Below, piece after piece: positions 34,975-42,647 of a stretch of DNA of 64,000 nt. Positions within the stretch are counted from its first letter, which is position 1. Every line of letters starts with the position of its first letter. Below the pieces are notes generated by a model. The model was not told the DNA's origin, searched no databases, and saw nothing but the letters and a program-made list of their open reading frames with translations. The position numbers and the translations under genes were made by a program. The stretch spans positions 124,001 through 188,000 of the forward strand of contig PABK01000041.1 in the NCBI GenBank assembly GCA_002699145.1, in the 5' to 3' direction. This DNA is from Halioglobus sp. (GTDB lineage Bacteria > Pseudomonadota > Gammaproteobacteria > Pseudomonadales > Halieaceae).

Positions 34975-36318
34975 ATGACGGAAACACACTACCTGGAACG
35001 GCCGGACAACCGGGATTTACGCCAGATACCCGGCGACTACGGCCTCCCGCTCATCGGCAACGCGCTCAGCCTGAAAGCCAACCCGCTGAAGTTCTGCGAC
35101 GATCGCTATCGCCGCTACGGCGCGGTGTCCCGTTTCGCCATGGGCCCCTCGCATATTGTCCTGGCCCTGGGCCCGGAAAACGCGCGCGAACTGCACCTGG
35201 ATGTCGCGAAGAACTTTTCCTCGGCCAAGGGCCTGGGTCATTTCGAGACCCTCATCGGCGGCAGCCTGATCATGAAGGATTTCGAGGCGCACCGCTTCCA
35301 ACGCCGGCTTATGCAGACAGCGTTCAAGAGTTCGAGCATGGACGGCTACGTGGAGCATATCAACGCCATCTGCCTGGACACCCTGCGACCCCTGTTCGAC
35401 GCCGGTGAGTTCAAGCTCGGCGGCTACGCGCGGTCGACGCTGCTGGAGATCGCGGCACAGACTTTCACCGGGGTCACCGGCCAGGGCAGTGAGGGCGCCA
35501 GGCTGAAGACCGCCTTCGAGGACTTTATCGACGGCTTCACCTTCATTTTCGAGATCAACATCCCGGGCTTCAAGTACCACGGCAGCCTGCGGGCAAAGCA
35601 ATACATCGCGGCCTTTATCCGCGAGCTCATCGCGGACAAGCGCCGCAACGAGGACGAGGATATTCTCGCGCACTTCTGCCGCGAGCGGGACGAGAACGGC
35701 GACTATTTCTCGGACTACGACATCGTCGAGAACTTCGTGGTGCTGCTGTTCGCCGCGCAGGACACGACCACGGCGTCGCTGGTCAACGCCTGCTATGAAC
35801 TGGGGCGCCACCCGCAGTGGCAGCAGCGCATGCGCGAGGAGGCCCGTGCGCTGGGCAAGGAGACCATCGGCCAGGCCGACTTCGACGCGCTGCCCTCCTT
35901 CACCATGCTGTTCAATGAAACGCAGCGCCTGCACTCATCGGTGCCGCTGTTTCCACGCCGCAGCATCAACCCCTGCGAGCTGTCGGGCGTGGAGATTCCC
36001 GCGGACACACTGTTGATGAATGCGATCACCTACAACCACGTGATGCCGGGCTGGTGGAGCGAGCCGCAGCGTTTCGATCCCGAGCGCTTCGAGCGCGGCG
36101 AGCACAAACAGCACCCCTTCCTGTTTCATCCCTTCGGCGGCGGCGCACACAAGTGCATCGGTATGCATTTCGCGCAGATGGTCTTTCGTATCTTCATGTT
36201 CCACATCGTCACCAACTACGAGATCCAGCTGCGCCCGGGCTACGACCCCGACTGGCAGTACCTGCCCATGCCCAAGCCCAGGGACAACCTGCCACTGCGC
36301 CTGGTTCAGGTGGGTTAG
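34975..36318 (+). CDS. Cytochrome P450
   Basis: From ATG 34975 the protein has 447 residues; an in-frame TTG at 34933 would run through an inverted repeat and is less likely. It shows the I-helix oxygen-activation motif 'FAAQDTTTASL', the K-helix ExxR ('NETQRL'), 'FDPERFERGEH' and the haem loop 'FHPFGGGAHKCIGMHFA' with the axial Cys. It is soluble, without membrane anchor, of the CYP51/CYP120-like general shape. It hydroxylates a lipophilic substrate using ferredoxin or a similar donor; no ferredoxin or reductase gene is adjacent. It converges on the GGT gene. Confidence 0.95.
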   Translation: MTETHYLERPDNRDLRQIPGDYGLPLIGNALSLKANPLKFCDDRYRRYGAVSRFAMGPSHIVLALGPENARELHLDVAKNFSSAKGLGHFETLIGGSLIMKDFEAHRFQRRLMQTAFKSSSMDGYVEHINAICLDTLRPLFDAGEFKLGGYARSTLLEIAAQTFTGVTGQGSEGARLKTAFEDFIDGFTFIFEINIPGFKYHGSLRAKQYIAAFIRELIADKRRNEDEDILAHFCRERDENGDYFSDYDIVENFVVLLFAAQDTTTASLVNACYELGRHPQWQQRMREEARALGKETIGQADFDALPSFTMLFNETQRLHSSVPLFPRRSINPCELSGVEIPADTLLMNAITYNHVMPGWWSEPQRFDPERFERGEHKQHPFLFHPFGGGAHKCIGMHFAQMVFRIFMFHIVTNYEIQLRPGYDPDWQYLPMPKPRDNLPLRLVQVG

Positions 36319-36369
36319 TATTCAAGCGAAGCTGGCCAGCCGCCGTTTACATGCTGCTGACCGCCAGGC

Positions 36370-38259
36370 CTAGCGCGCGAACGCGGTGGTCTCCTCCCTG
36401 GGATCCGCGGCGGCAATAATGGTGCCGTCACTGGTTGTTGTGATCGCGCCTACCGCGCCAAAATCCTTGTCCCAGTTCGGGTCCTCGATGACGTCATAGC
36501 CAAGCCGGCGCAGGCCCTCGCCGCTCGCCTGGTACAGGTCACGCTCCAGGCGCAGGCCCGCGGGCGTGGCCGCATGGGGGGAAAAGGACGACGGCGAGTT
36601 GATGCTGTAGAAGCGGGGCGCGCTGATGGCCTGCTGCAGGCTCATGCCGAAATGCGTCATATTCAGGAACACCTGCAGCAGCGCCTGCGCCTGCATGTCC
36701 CCGCCGGGTGTGCTGAAGGCCAGGTGGAAGCGGTTGTTCCTGAAGACGATGACCGAGTGCGGCGTGATCCGCGGGCGCTTCCCGGGTTGCAGGGCGTTCA
36801 CATGCCGCGGGTCCAGGCGGAACTGGGTCATGCGATCGCCCAGGTTGATACCGGTGCCGGGCAGCATGGGGCTCTTGGGGAAGTCCGACGGGGTGATGAC
36901 CACGGCGTTGCCCTGCCGGTCCAGCACGGCCAGTTGCGAGGTGTCCTGGCCCGCGCCGGCCAGGATCTGGCCGACCGTGTCTGCAGGCTGCGATCCGCGG
37001 CGTCCCGTGCGCGTGCCGCCGTACCCCGCTATTTCCCCGGCCCGCACCGGGGCCCGGTACGCCTGGTTCGTCATGAGCCGGCTGCGCGCAAGCGCGTAAT
37101 CCTCGCTCAGCAAGCGGTCCAGCGGCACCTCGACGAACGCCGGGTCGCCGCTATAGGTGTCGCGATCGCTCATGGCCAGTTCGATGGCCTGGGTCAGCGT
37201 ATGAATGTACGCGGGGCTGTTGTGCTCCAGGCCCGCCAACGTCGAGTGCTGGAGAATATTGAGCACCAGCGGCTCCATGATGCTCTGCGACCAGGTGCCG
37301 TTGCCGAACCAGGTGTACTCGCCCAGCCGCAGCGCAATGGGCCGCTCCCAGCCGCCGCGATAGTTTTCCAGGTCCGACAGCGCGATAAGCCCGCCATTGG
37401 CCGCGTGAAAATCGGCAATCTGTCTGGCGATAGGACCCCGGTAGAAATAGTCGCGCAGGGCGCGTATGGCTCCCGCCCTGCCCTCACCGGCCTGCAGCGT
37501 CGCGGTTTCCGCCGCGGCGAGACGCCCGAGTGTCCGCGACAGCTGCGGAAACGTGGTTTTCTGGTGCAGGCGGACCGGCTGCAGCCAGCCCTGGGGCAAC
37601 CAGACCTGCGCGGTGGAGGGCATCAGCAGGCGCATACCCAGGCGCTCGTACCAGGCCAGGTCCATGTTGCGGTGCATGATGGCGTGCATGGGAAAGCCCT
37701 GCTGCGCAATCGCCATGGCCGGGGCCGCCAGCCTGCTAAAGGGCAGGCTGCCGCACTCCTGCATCAGCCCGGTAATGACGTCCATGCCTGCGGGCACCAG
37801 CTGCGCCGCGATATCCAGGCTGGGAATGTAGGCGTGGCCGTCATCCGCAAAGTAGGCGATGTTCGCCCTGGCCGGCGCCGTGCCGACACCGATATAGGAT
37901 TTTACCTGTCGCGTGGCGCTGTCGAAATACAGCGTGGGTGCGACACCACCAAAAGCGGCCGCCTCGCCGTGGGTTACATTGATCACCAGCAGGGCGGCGA
38001 TCGCTGCGTCGCACGCGGTGCCGTTCTCCTCCAGCACACGCACGGCGGCCGCGGTCGCCCAGGGGGTGCCGGTGACGACGGCGAACTCCCGTCCCTGGGC
38101 AGCCTGCCTGGGTGTTCCGGTCAGGTCCTCGTACGGGAGAATGTCCGGGCGGCCGCGGTAGAAGTGCCACAGAGCACAAGCCAGCAACAGCGTGAGGATA
38201 ACCGCTGCCATACGCAACAGAAGTGAGCGGCCACTGGTGATCTGCTTATTCTTATGCAT
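36370..38259 (-). CDS. ggt: Gamma-glutamyltransferase family protein
   Basis: The 629-residue precursor has an N-terminal membrane anchor or signal (residues ~12-32), so it acts in the periplasm. 'VVTGTPWATAAAVRVLEENGTACDAAIAALLVINVTHGEAAAFGG' is the typical large-subunit opening. The autocleavage/nucleophile Thr440 lies in 'GQDTSQLAVLDRQGNAV', followed by 'GTGINLGDRM' and 'FSTPGGDMQAQALLQVFLN'. It cleaves gamma-glutamyl bonds, for example of glutathione, after self-processing into two subunits. The usual 'TTH' around the nucleophile is 'DTSQ' here, so substrate use could differ. Confidence 0.92.
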   Translation of the reverse strand: MHKNKQITSGRSLLLRMAAVILTLLLACALWHFYRGRPDILPYEDLTGTPRQAAQGREFAVVTGTPWATAAAVRVLEENGTACDAAIAALLVINVTHGEAAAFGGVAPTLYFDSATRQVKSYIGVGTAPARANIAYFADDGHAYIPSLDIAAQLVPAGMDVITGLMQECGSLPFSRLAAPAMAIAQQGFPMHAIMHRNMDLAWYERLGMRLLMPSTAQVWLPQGWLQPVRLHQKTTFPQLSRTLGRLAAAETATLQAGEGRAGAIRALRDYFYRGPIARQIADFHAANGGLIALSDLENYRGGWERPIALRLGEYTWFGNGTWSQSIMEPLVLNILQHSTLAGLEHNSPAYIHTLTQAIELAMSDRDTYSGDPAFVEVPLDRLLSEDYALARSRLMTNQAYRAPVRAGEIAGYGGTRTGRRGSQPADTVGQILAGAGQDTSQLAVLDRQGNAVVITPSDFPKSPMLPGTGINLGDRMTQFRLDPRHVNALQPGKRPRITPHSVIVFRNNRFHLAFSTPGGDMQAQALLQVFLNMTHFGMSLQQAISAPRFYSINSPSSFSPHAATPAGLRLERDLYQASGEGLRRLGYDVIEDPNWDKDFGAVGAITTTSDGTIIAAADPREETTAFAR

Positions 38260-38692
38260 GGACTGGCTCTGGGTCTCGAGCGCCTTGGAGTCGTCAATGG
38301 CGAGAATATAGCTTTATTTGCCGCCCTTGTGGCATTTCCGGCAAAAATGCTGCAAACAGGGCCGGGGCCTGTCACTCCTGCATCCCGTGATAGAGCAGAC
38401 GGATCAGCAGGCGCACGCCGTCATTGTCCTTCAGCTCCGCATAGCGCGGGCCGTCGCGCTTGCCGATATCCCTGATGTCGGCCATAGGTTCAGATTGAAA
38501 TTGTGAGATGAAGGAGCGACGGGTGATGCATGTTTCGGAGAACTGACCAGCGCAGCAATCTTGCGCGGCCGGCGCCGATTCTTGCGGTGCGGCATTAGGC
38601 GACCGCGCGCACCGTGCCGGGGATGATGCAAGCGTGGGAAGTATTAAGGAATGAAAAGCCTCTATGGACAGGTCATCGAGGTGGCAAAAATT
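38260..38692. other. 433-base intergenic region
   Basis: Between the GGT start and the stop of the next minus-strand gene there is no convincing known gene. A 37-codon minus-strand frame (38372-38485) is the only coding-like element. The rest holds the GGT promoter region; no terminator, repeat or RNA gene is recognised. Confidence 0.45.
38372..38485 (-). CDS. Possible small protein or gene remnant (37 aa)
   Basis: ATG at 38485 to TGA at 38372 encodes a charged 37-residue peptide beginning Met-Ala-Asp-Ile-Arg-Asp-Ile-Gly. Codon use looks coding-like (many G/C third positions), but no ribosome site is obvious and I recognise no family. It could be the 3' remnant of a decayed gene or a chance frame. 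Confidence 0.25.
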   Translation of the reverse strand: MADIRDIGKRDGPRYAELKDNDGVRLLIRLLYHGMQE

Positions 38693-39646
38693 TCACGCGC
38701 AACCGGGTGGCAGTTCACAGACATCACCTATGCCGTCCGCATCGGTATCTGCCTGGTCCGGGTTGGCTGTCATGGGGCAGTTATCGACCTCGTCTATGTA
38801 ACCATCCCCGTCATCATCCGTATCGGCCGTCATGCCAGCCAATACACAGTCTGCGTCACAGTCATCCGGTATACCGTCGCCATCGGTGTCCGGCCTGCCA
38901 GCAAGGCTGATATGTGGGTAGAAATCGGCATCATCAGGGACGCCGTCTCCGTCGGAGTCGTTGACAGTCACACCTATAACAAATGCGTCCGCGAACAAGT
39001 TAACCTGCTGATAATCCTTGCCCCGAAGTTCGCGCAACTCAACTGACCTGAATCCGCTGGTTTCAACAACACCGACAAAACTCCAGTTATCAGCGAAATC
39101 ACCCTCCCGCTGCCAGTTGCCTGTGTTATCGCTTCCATTGCCATTGATATCGACGCCGTCGAGCAGAAAGGTGACCTTGCCGCTGTTGGCGGTTTCAATT
39201 CTCGCACCAAAGGCATAGATCAACGCATCGTCGATAGTCGCCGCCAGCAGCCCGTCATTCTGGAAGCATTCCACGGGGATGTCCGGATCCTCGGCTGAAT
39301 CGCAGTACAAGCCCGAGTCGCTGGTCATACCGTGGGGAAGGGAGTAGATGGCGAAGGTCCCGGATGGCGCACTACCACCCACATCGCCGGTGGCTATGTT
39401 GTTCCCCGGGTGGTTCGAGGTCCAACGCATGCCCTTGCTCGTCACACCCGGCGTGCTGCCAGGGGCAATTATCGAGTTGCGAGAAGCGGCCCAGGTCGAA
39501 TCATTCTCGAAGCTCTCGGACCGGGTGGCGATTCCATGAGACGCCAAAGCGGAGAGAAACTCCGCCCTGTCCAGGTAGACCTGCGGCGCCGACACAGCCT
39601 CCAGGGCCAGTATCGCCATTGCTAGTCCCGCCAGGAATCGTTTCAT
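38693..39646 (-). CDS. Secreted thrombospondin type 3 repeat protein with LPPGC end
   Basis: ATG 39646 follows GGGG at good spacing and leads into a signal peptide ('FLAGLAMAILALEAVSA'); 317 residues. Residues ~20-215 are a beta-sandwich resembling the anchor-type domains of PEP-CTERM proteins. The C-terminal ~100 residues hold Ca-binding repeats ('NDSDGDGVPDDADFYP', 'RPDTDGDGIPDDCDADC', 'DTDDDGDGYIDEVDNCP', 'DTDADGIGDVC'). The last residues are Glu-Leu-Pro-Pro-Gly-Cys-Ala. Likely surface-exposed; function unknown. Confidence 0.75.
   Translation of the reverse strand: MKRFLAGLAMAILALEAVSAPQVYLDRAEFLSALASHGIATRSESFENDSTWAASRNSIIAPGSTPGVTSKGMRWTSNHPGNNIATGDVGGSAPSGTFAIYSLPHGMTSDSGLYCDSAEDPDIPVECFQNDGLLAATIDDALIYAFGARIETANSGKVTFLLDGVDINGNGSDNTGNWQREGDFADNWSFVGVVETSGFRSVELRELRGKDYQQVNLFADAFVIGVTVNDSDGDGVPDDADFYPHISLAGRPDTDGDGIPDDCDADCVLAGMTADTDDDGDGYIDEVDNCPMTANPDQADTDADGIGDVCELPPGCA
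38699..38713 (-). other. C-terminal LPPGC tag (copy 3)
   Basis: CTG CCA CCC GGT TGC encodes Leu-Pro-Pro-Gly-Cys, followed by one Ala codon and TGA. It is in the same position after a thrombospondin type 3 repeat as copy 2. Confidence 0.55.
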
Positions 39647-39796
39647 TCTGAACCCCAATACCGAAAGCACCATTCAACCATACTCTTGGTGTGGTTAAAT
39701 GACCTGGATCAATTGGCAAGTATGTGCGCCGGGTTGCCCCGTCCTGCGCCGCCAACAGGCGCTATGCGGGACGGCAAGGCTTTACAGCACAAAGGC

Positions 39797-40306
39797 TCAT
39801 GCGGATTCGGGAGTGCCGGCCAGGAAATCTTCCAAAAACCAGGCCGAGAAAGCGTGGCGCCCGGATAATCCGGACTTGCCATAGATCGTGGAGGCCTGCT
39901 GGCGAACCGTTTTCTCGCGCGTATCCCGCACGATGGCGATCTCCTTGAAGCTCAGGCCCTTCAACAACAGCATGGCGACCTGCTGCTCACTGCGCGTAAG
40001 CCCCCAATCGACGAACTGCCGTTGAATGGATTTGCTGAAACTGCTGCGGGCCTGCGACATTTCCCTGGTGATATGACGAAGTTGCTCATCCGCAGTGCGC
40101 AGCGTCTGAGATAGCGCCTTCATCTCGCGTGTGCGCCTGCGCATCTCCCAGACCAGGTAGATGCAGCCCACACCAGAGGCCAGCACGATGAGGCTCTCTT
40201 CCACGATATGCCAGGTTGGCACACCGAGACCGATATCGGTGAATACGTCGATGGCATTGAGCGTCGTAATGATCCCCAACACCACCGCAATGACGAAATC
40301 TTTCAT
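39797..40306 (-). CDS. Membrane-anchored LuxR-type HTH regulator
   Basis: The 169-residue protein has two N-terminal membrane helices (about 4-20 and 35-53), a charged coiled-coil linker (~55-100) and a C-terminal LuxR/GerE helix-turn-helix ('WGLTRSEQQVAMLLLKGLSFKEIAIVRDTREKTVRQQASTIYGKSG'). It has no receiver domain. It is presumably a membrane-tethered DNA-binding protein that senses envelope state through its short membrane or periplasmic part. It is divergent, by 137 bases, from the RND operon at 40444 and is its likely regulator. Confidence 0.85.
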   Translation of the reverse strand: MKDFVIAVVLGIITTLNAIDVFTDIGLGVPTWHIVEESLIVLASGVGCIYLVWEMRRRTREMKALSQTLRTADEQLRHITREMSQARSSFSKSIQRQFVDWGLTRSEQQVAMLLLKGLSFKEIAIVRDTREKTVRQQASTIYGKSGLSGRHAFSAWFLEDFLAGTPESA

Positions 40307-40443
40307 TTTTCTTTTAAAAACACAATGTTACGGCCTATCGGGCAAGTGTACCACAGGCTGATTTCGGACACCTGCCCGATGTATCGCCCGGCTACTACAA
40401 GTAGGGTGGCGCCGTTCGGTCAATTCCAGGACCAGGGGACCCC

Positions 40444-41628
40444 ATGCAAAATACACCAGGGTTTGTCGCCACCTTGCTGGCCCTTACCCTCTCCTGCACA
40501 CAAGCCGCTGGCGCCGTGAGCGCCAGCCAGATGACACTGGGCGACATCGTTGATGTGGCGGTTCTGCGTCAGCAGCAACCCGGCGGCGGTATCCCGTACC
40601 AGGCGTCTTCCTGGCTGGCCACTTCTCCATCACTGGGAGTGAGTTACCTCGACAGTGACGAAAGCAATGGCACGGATGAGACAGAGCTAAGCCTGAACCT
40701 GCCGTTTAAATCCGGCTACGCGCGAGAAGTGGACCGCGAGTTGCGCGCATTGAGCGAGGACATCACCGCGGCAGAGCAACTGCGCCGCCGTTTGTACTAT
40801 TCAGGGCTGATCCGCGAGACGCTGTGGGCCATGCGCCTGGCAAACACCAGGGAAGGCTACGCGCGGAAAAAAGTAGAATTGCTGGAAGGCCTGGTGGCGC
40901 GTCAACAGACCCTGTACAGCGCGCGCGCCAGCTCCCGCTATGGCCTGTTACTGGTCCGCCAGGAGCTTTCACAGAGCAAGGCTGAACAACAGGCCTTTGC
41001 ATGGGAAGCCAGCAACTGGCTGAACCAATACAGCAGGATAAGCGGCCAGAACCTCGCACCGGCAGATATCGCCGAATCGCCACCACCGACGGAACTGGAC
41101 TATGCGCAACACCCCGATGTGCGCCTGCTTAACCTGAACTGGCAGCGGCAGCAGCGGCTGATAGCTGCCGGAAGCGCCAAAACCAGTCCAGTGAACGTCG
41201 CCCTTAGCGCGAAAAGGCTGGACAACCGCCAACTGAATGAAAACCAGTATGGCGTCGCGGTCGATATCCCGCTCACGGTGTTCGACATTGCCAGTGAATC
41301 AACTCGCAGCGAATGGCAACAGGCTTCGCGTGACTACTGGCAATTACACGACGAGTTGCAACTCGACCTGAAACGCAACTGGGAAAAACTCCAGGCTGAG
41401 AAAGAGCATCTACAAGAACGCCAGGCACTGTTGGACGACACCGTGGCGACAAGCGCCGACCTGCTGAGTGAAACCAGGATGCTGTTCAAGCTGAACGAAA
41501 TCCCTTACGAGTTCTGGATGCGCAGGATTCTCGGCGACATCGACAGCCAGTCGGACGCGGCGATCAACAGGCTACTTATTGAGCAGAACAAGGCCAGGAT
41601 ACGACAGACGGCCGGAATACCACTATGA
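40444..41628 (+). CDS. TolC-family outer membrane efflux protein
   Basis: The 394-residue protein has a signal peptide (residues 1-24). Long amphipathic helices ('REVDRELRALSEDITAAEQLRRRLYYSGLIRETLWAMRLA', 'LLLVRQELSQSKAEQQAF') alternate with beta segments as in OEP/TolC monomers, in shortened form. It forms the outer-membrane channel of a tripartite pump. First gene of the operon 40444-46050; its TGA overlaps the adaptor ATG. Confidence 0.85.
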   Translation: MQNTPGFVATLLALTLSCTQAAGAVSASQMTLGDIVDVAVLRQQQPGGGIPYQASSWLATSPSLGVSYLDSDESNGTDETELSLNLPFKSGYAREVDRELRALSEDITAAEQLRRRLYYSGLIRETLWAMRLANTREGYARKKVELLEGLVARQQTLYSARASSRYGLLLVRQELSQSKAEQQAFAWEASNWLNQYSRISGQNLAPADIAESPPPTELDYAQHPDVRLLNLNWQRQQRLIAAGSAKTSPVNVALSAKRLDNRQLNENQYGVAVDIPLTVFDIASESTRSEWQQASRDYWQLHDELQLDLKRNWEKLQAEKEHLQERQALLDDTVATSADLLSETRMLFKLNEIPYEFWMRRILGDIDSQSDAAINRLLIEQNKARIRQTAGIPL

Positions 41629-42647
41629 ATATACGAAATCTCATCGGCGCCACCGTGGCGCTGTTGGCATGCCAGGCGACAGCCGAATCCGTTTTCATCG
41701 ACAGTCTGGGCGACCTGGAACTGCGATACACCAGCGTCGAGTCGGTCGAGCACTACCCCGGCCAACCCCTGGCGGCAAGAGTCGCATATCGTCCGGGCGA
41801 GGCCATCAGCCTGTTGACGCCCCGAAGAGTGCAGCAGATCCGCTATCTTGTCGACCCTGGCACAACGGTTGATAAAGGCCAGCCCATTGCGCTGTTGAGC
41901 GGACCTGAAATTCACCATTTTATGACCGAGTTCGACTACACCGGGCTTCGCCTGACGGTGGCAAAAAGACGCTTCGACAACAACCGCGCCTTGTATGAAA
42001 GCAACTCGATAGATGAAGCGCGCTGGATAGAAATCAGCGATGCCTACTATGCCCTCGAACTCGAATACGAGCATATGCGGCATTTCCGCGACCTGCTACT
42101 GGATGATGCCGGGGACAGTGAAAGCCTGACCCTGTTGTCGCCCGGTAGCGGAACCCTTGTCTACTCGAACGATTCCCCCGGTATCGGCCAGGACCAGGAG
42201 GTGGCCCGGGTGATTCCCGCTAACGCCCGGCGACTACAGCTTTGGGTACCCTTGCAAAGGCGTGAAGGCCTGGTCGCTGTAGACTCTGGAGAGTGCCGGC
42301 ATGAGGTCGATCGCATCAGCGGTGTAGCCGAGGATTTTTTCGTGCAGTCCTGGAGCACACCGCTGGACCACGACTGCGGCCTGCTGATTGGACAGCGCCT
42401 TATGGTGACGCCGCTGTATGCAGGCGGAGGATTCCGGGTCAGCCGAGACGCCGTATTCCAGTGGCAGGGGGAGCCGGCGGTGCTGCTTCGGCAACAGCGC
42501 GAGCTTGTGCTAATCCGCGTACAGATCCTGAGCAGCCAGGGACGGCAGTATATCGTCGCCAGCGGCGACCAACTGGGCGGTAGAGATGTCCTGTCTTCAT
42601 CGGTAAGCGCTGTCCAGGGGCTCCTGCTGGGACTGGGCGGCGAGTAA
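41625..42647 (+). CDS. RND efflux periplasmic adaptor (HlyD/CzcB-like)
   Basis: The 340-residue protein has a signal peptide ('NLIGATVALLACQATAES'). A lipoyl-like segment 'LVDPGTTVDKGQPIALLSGPEI' precedes a short hairpin and 'LSPGSGTLVYSNDSPGIGQDQEVARVIPANAR', and 'GQRLMVTPLYAGGGFRVSRDAVF' fits the barrel. It is adaptor-like but divergent. It connects the CzcA-like pump to the TolC-like channel. Overlaps at both ends (ATGA, TAATG) show translational coupling. Confidence 0.85.
   Translation: MNIRNLIGATVALLACQATAESVFIDSLGDLELRYTSVESVEHYPGQPLAARVAYRPGEAISLLTPRRVQQIRYLVDPGTTVDKGQPIALLSGPEIHHFMTEFDYTGLRLTVAKRRFDNNRALYESNSIDEARWIEISDAYYALELEYEHMRHFRDLLLDDAGDSESLTLLSPGSGTLVYSNDSPGIGQDQEVARVIPANARRLQLWVPLQRREGLVAVDSGECRHEVDRISGVAEDFFVQSWSTPLDHDCGLLIGQRLMVTPLYAGGGFRVSRDAVFQWQGEPAVLLRQQRELVLIRVQILSSQGRQYIVASGDQLGGRDVLSSSVSAVQGLLLGLGGE

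Noticed and set aside
36574-38226. 550-codon open frame antisense to gamma-glutamyltransferase
   Set aside because: Shadow of a gene with a recognised nucleophile motif; no ribosome site or family.
38651-39046. 131-codon plus-strand frame antisense to the thrombospondin repeat region
   Set aside because: The Ile/Val/Gly repeats arise from complementing Asp-rich calcium repeats; not a gene.
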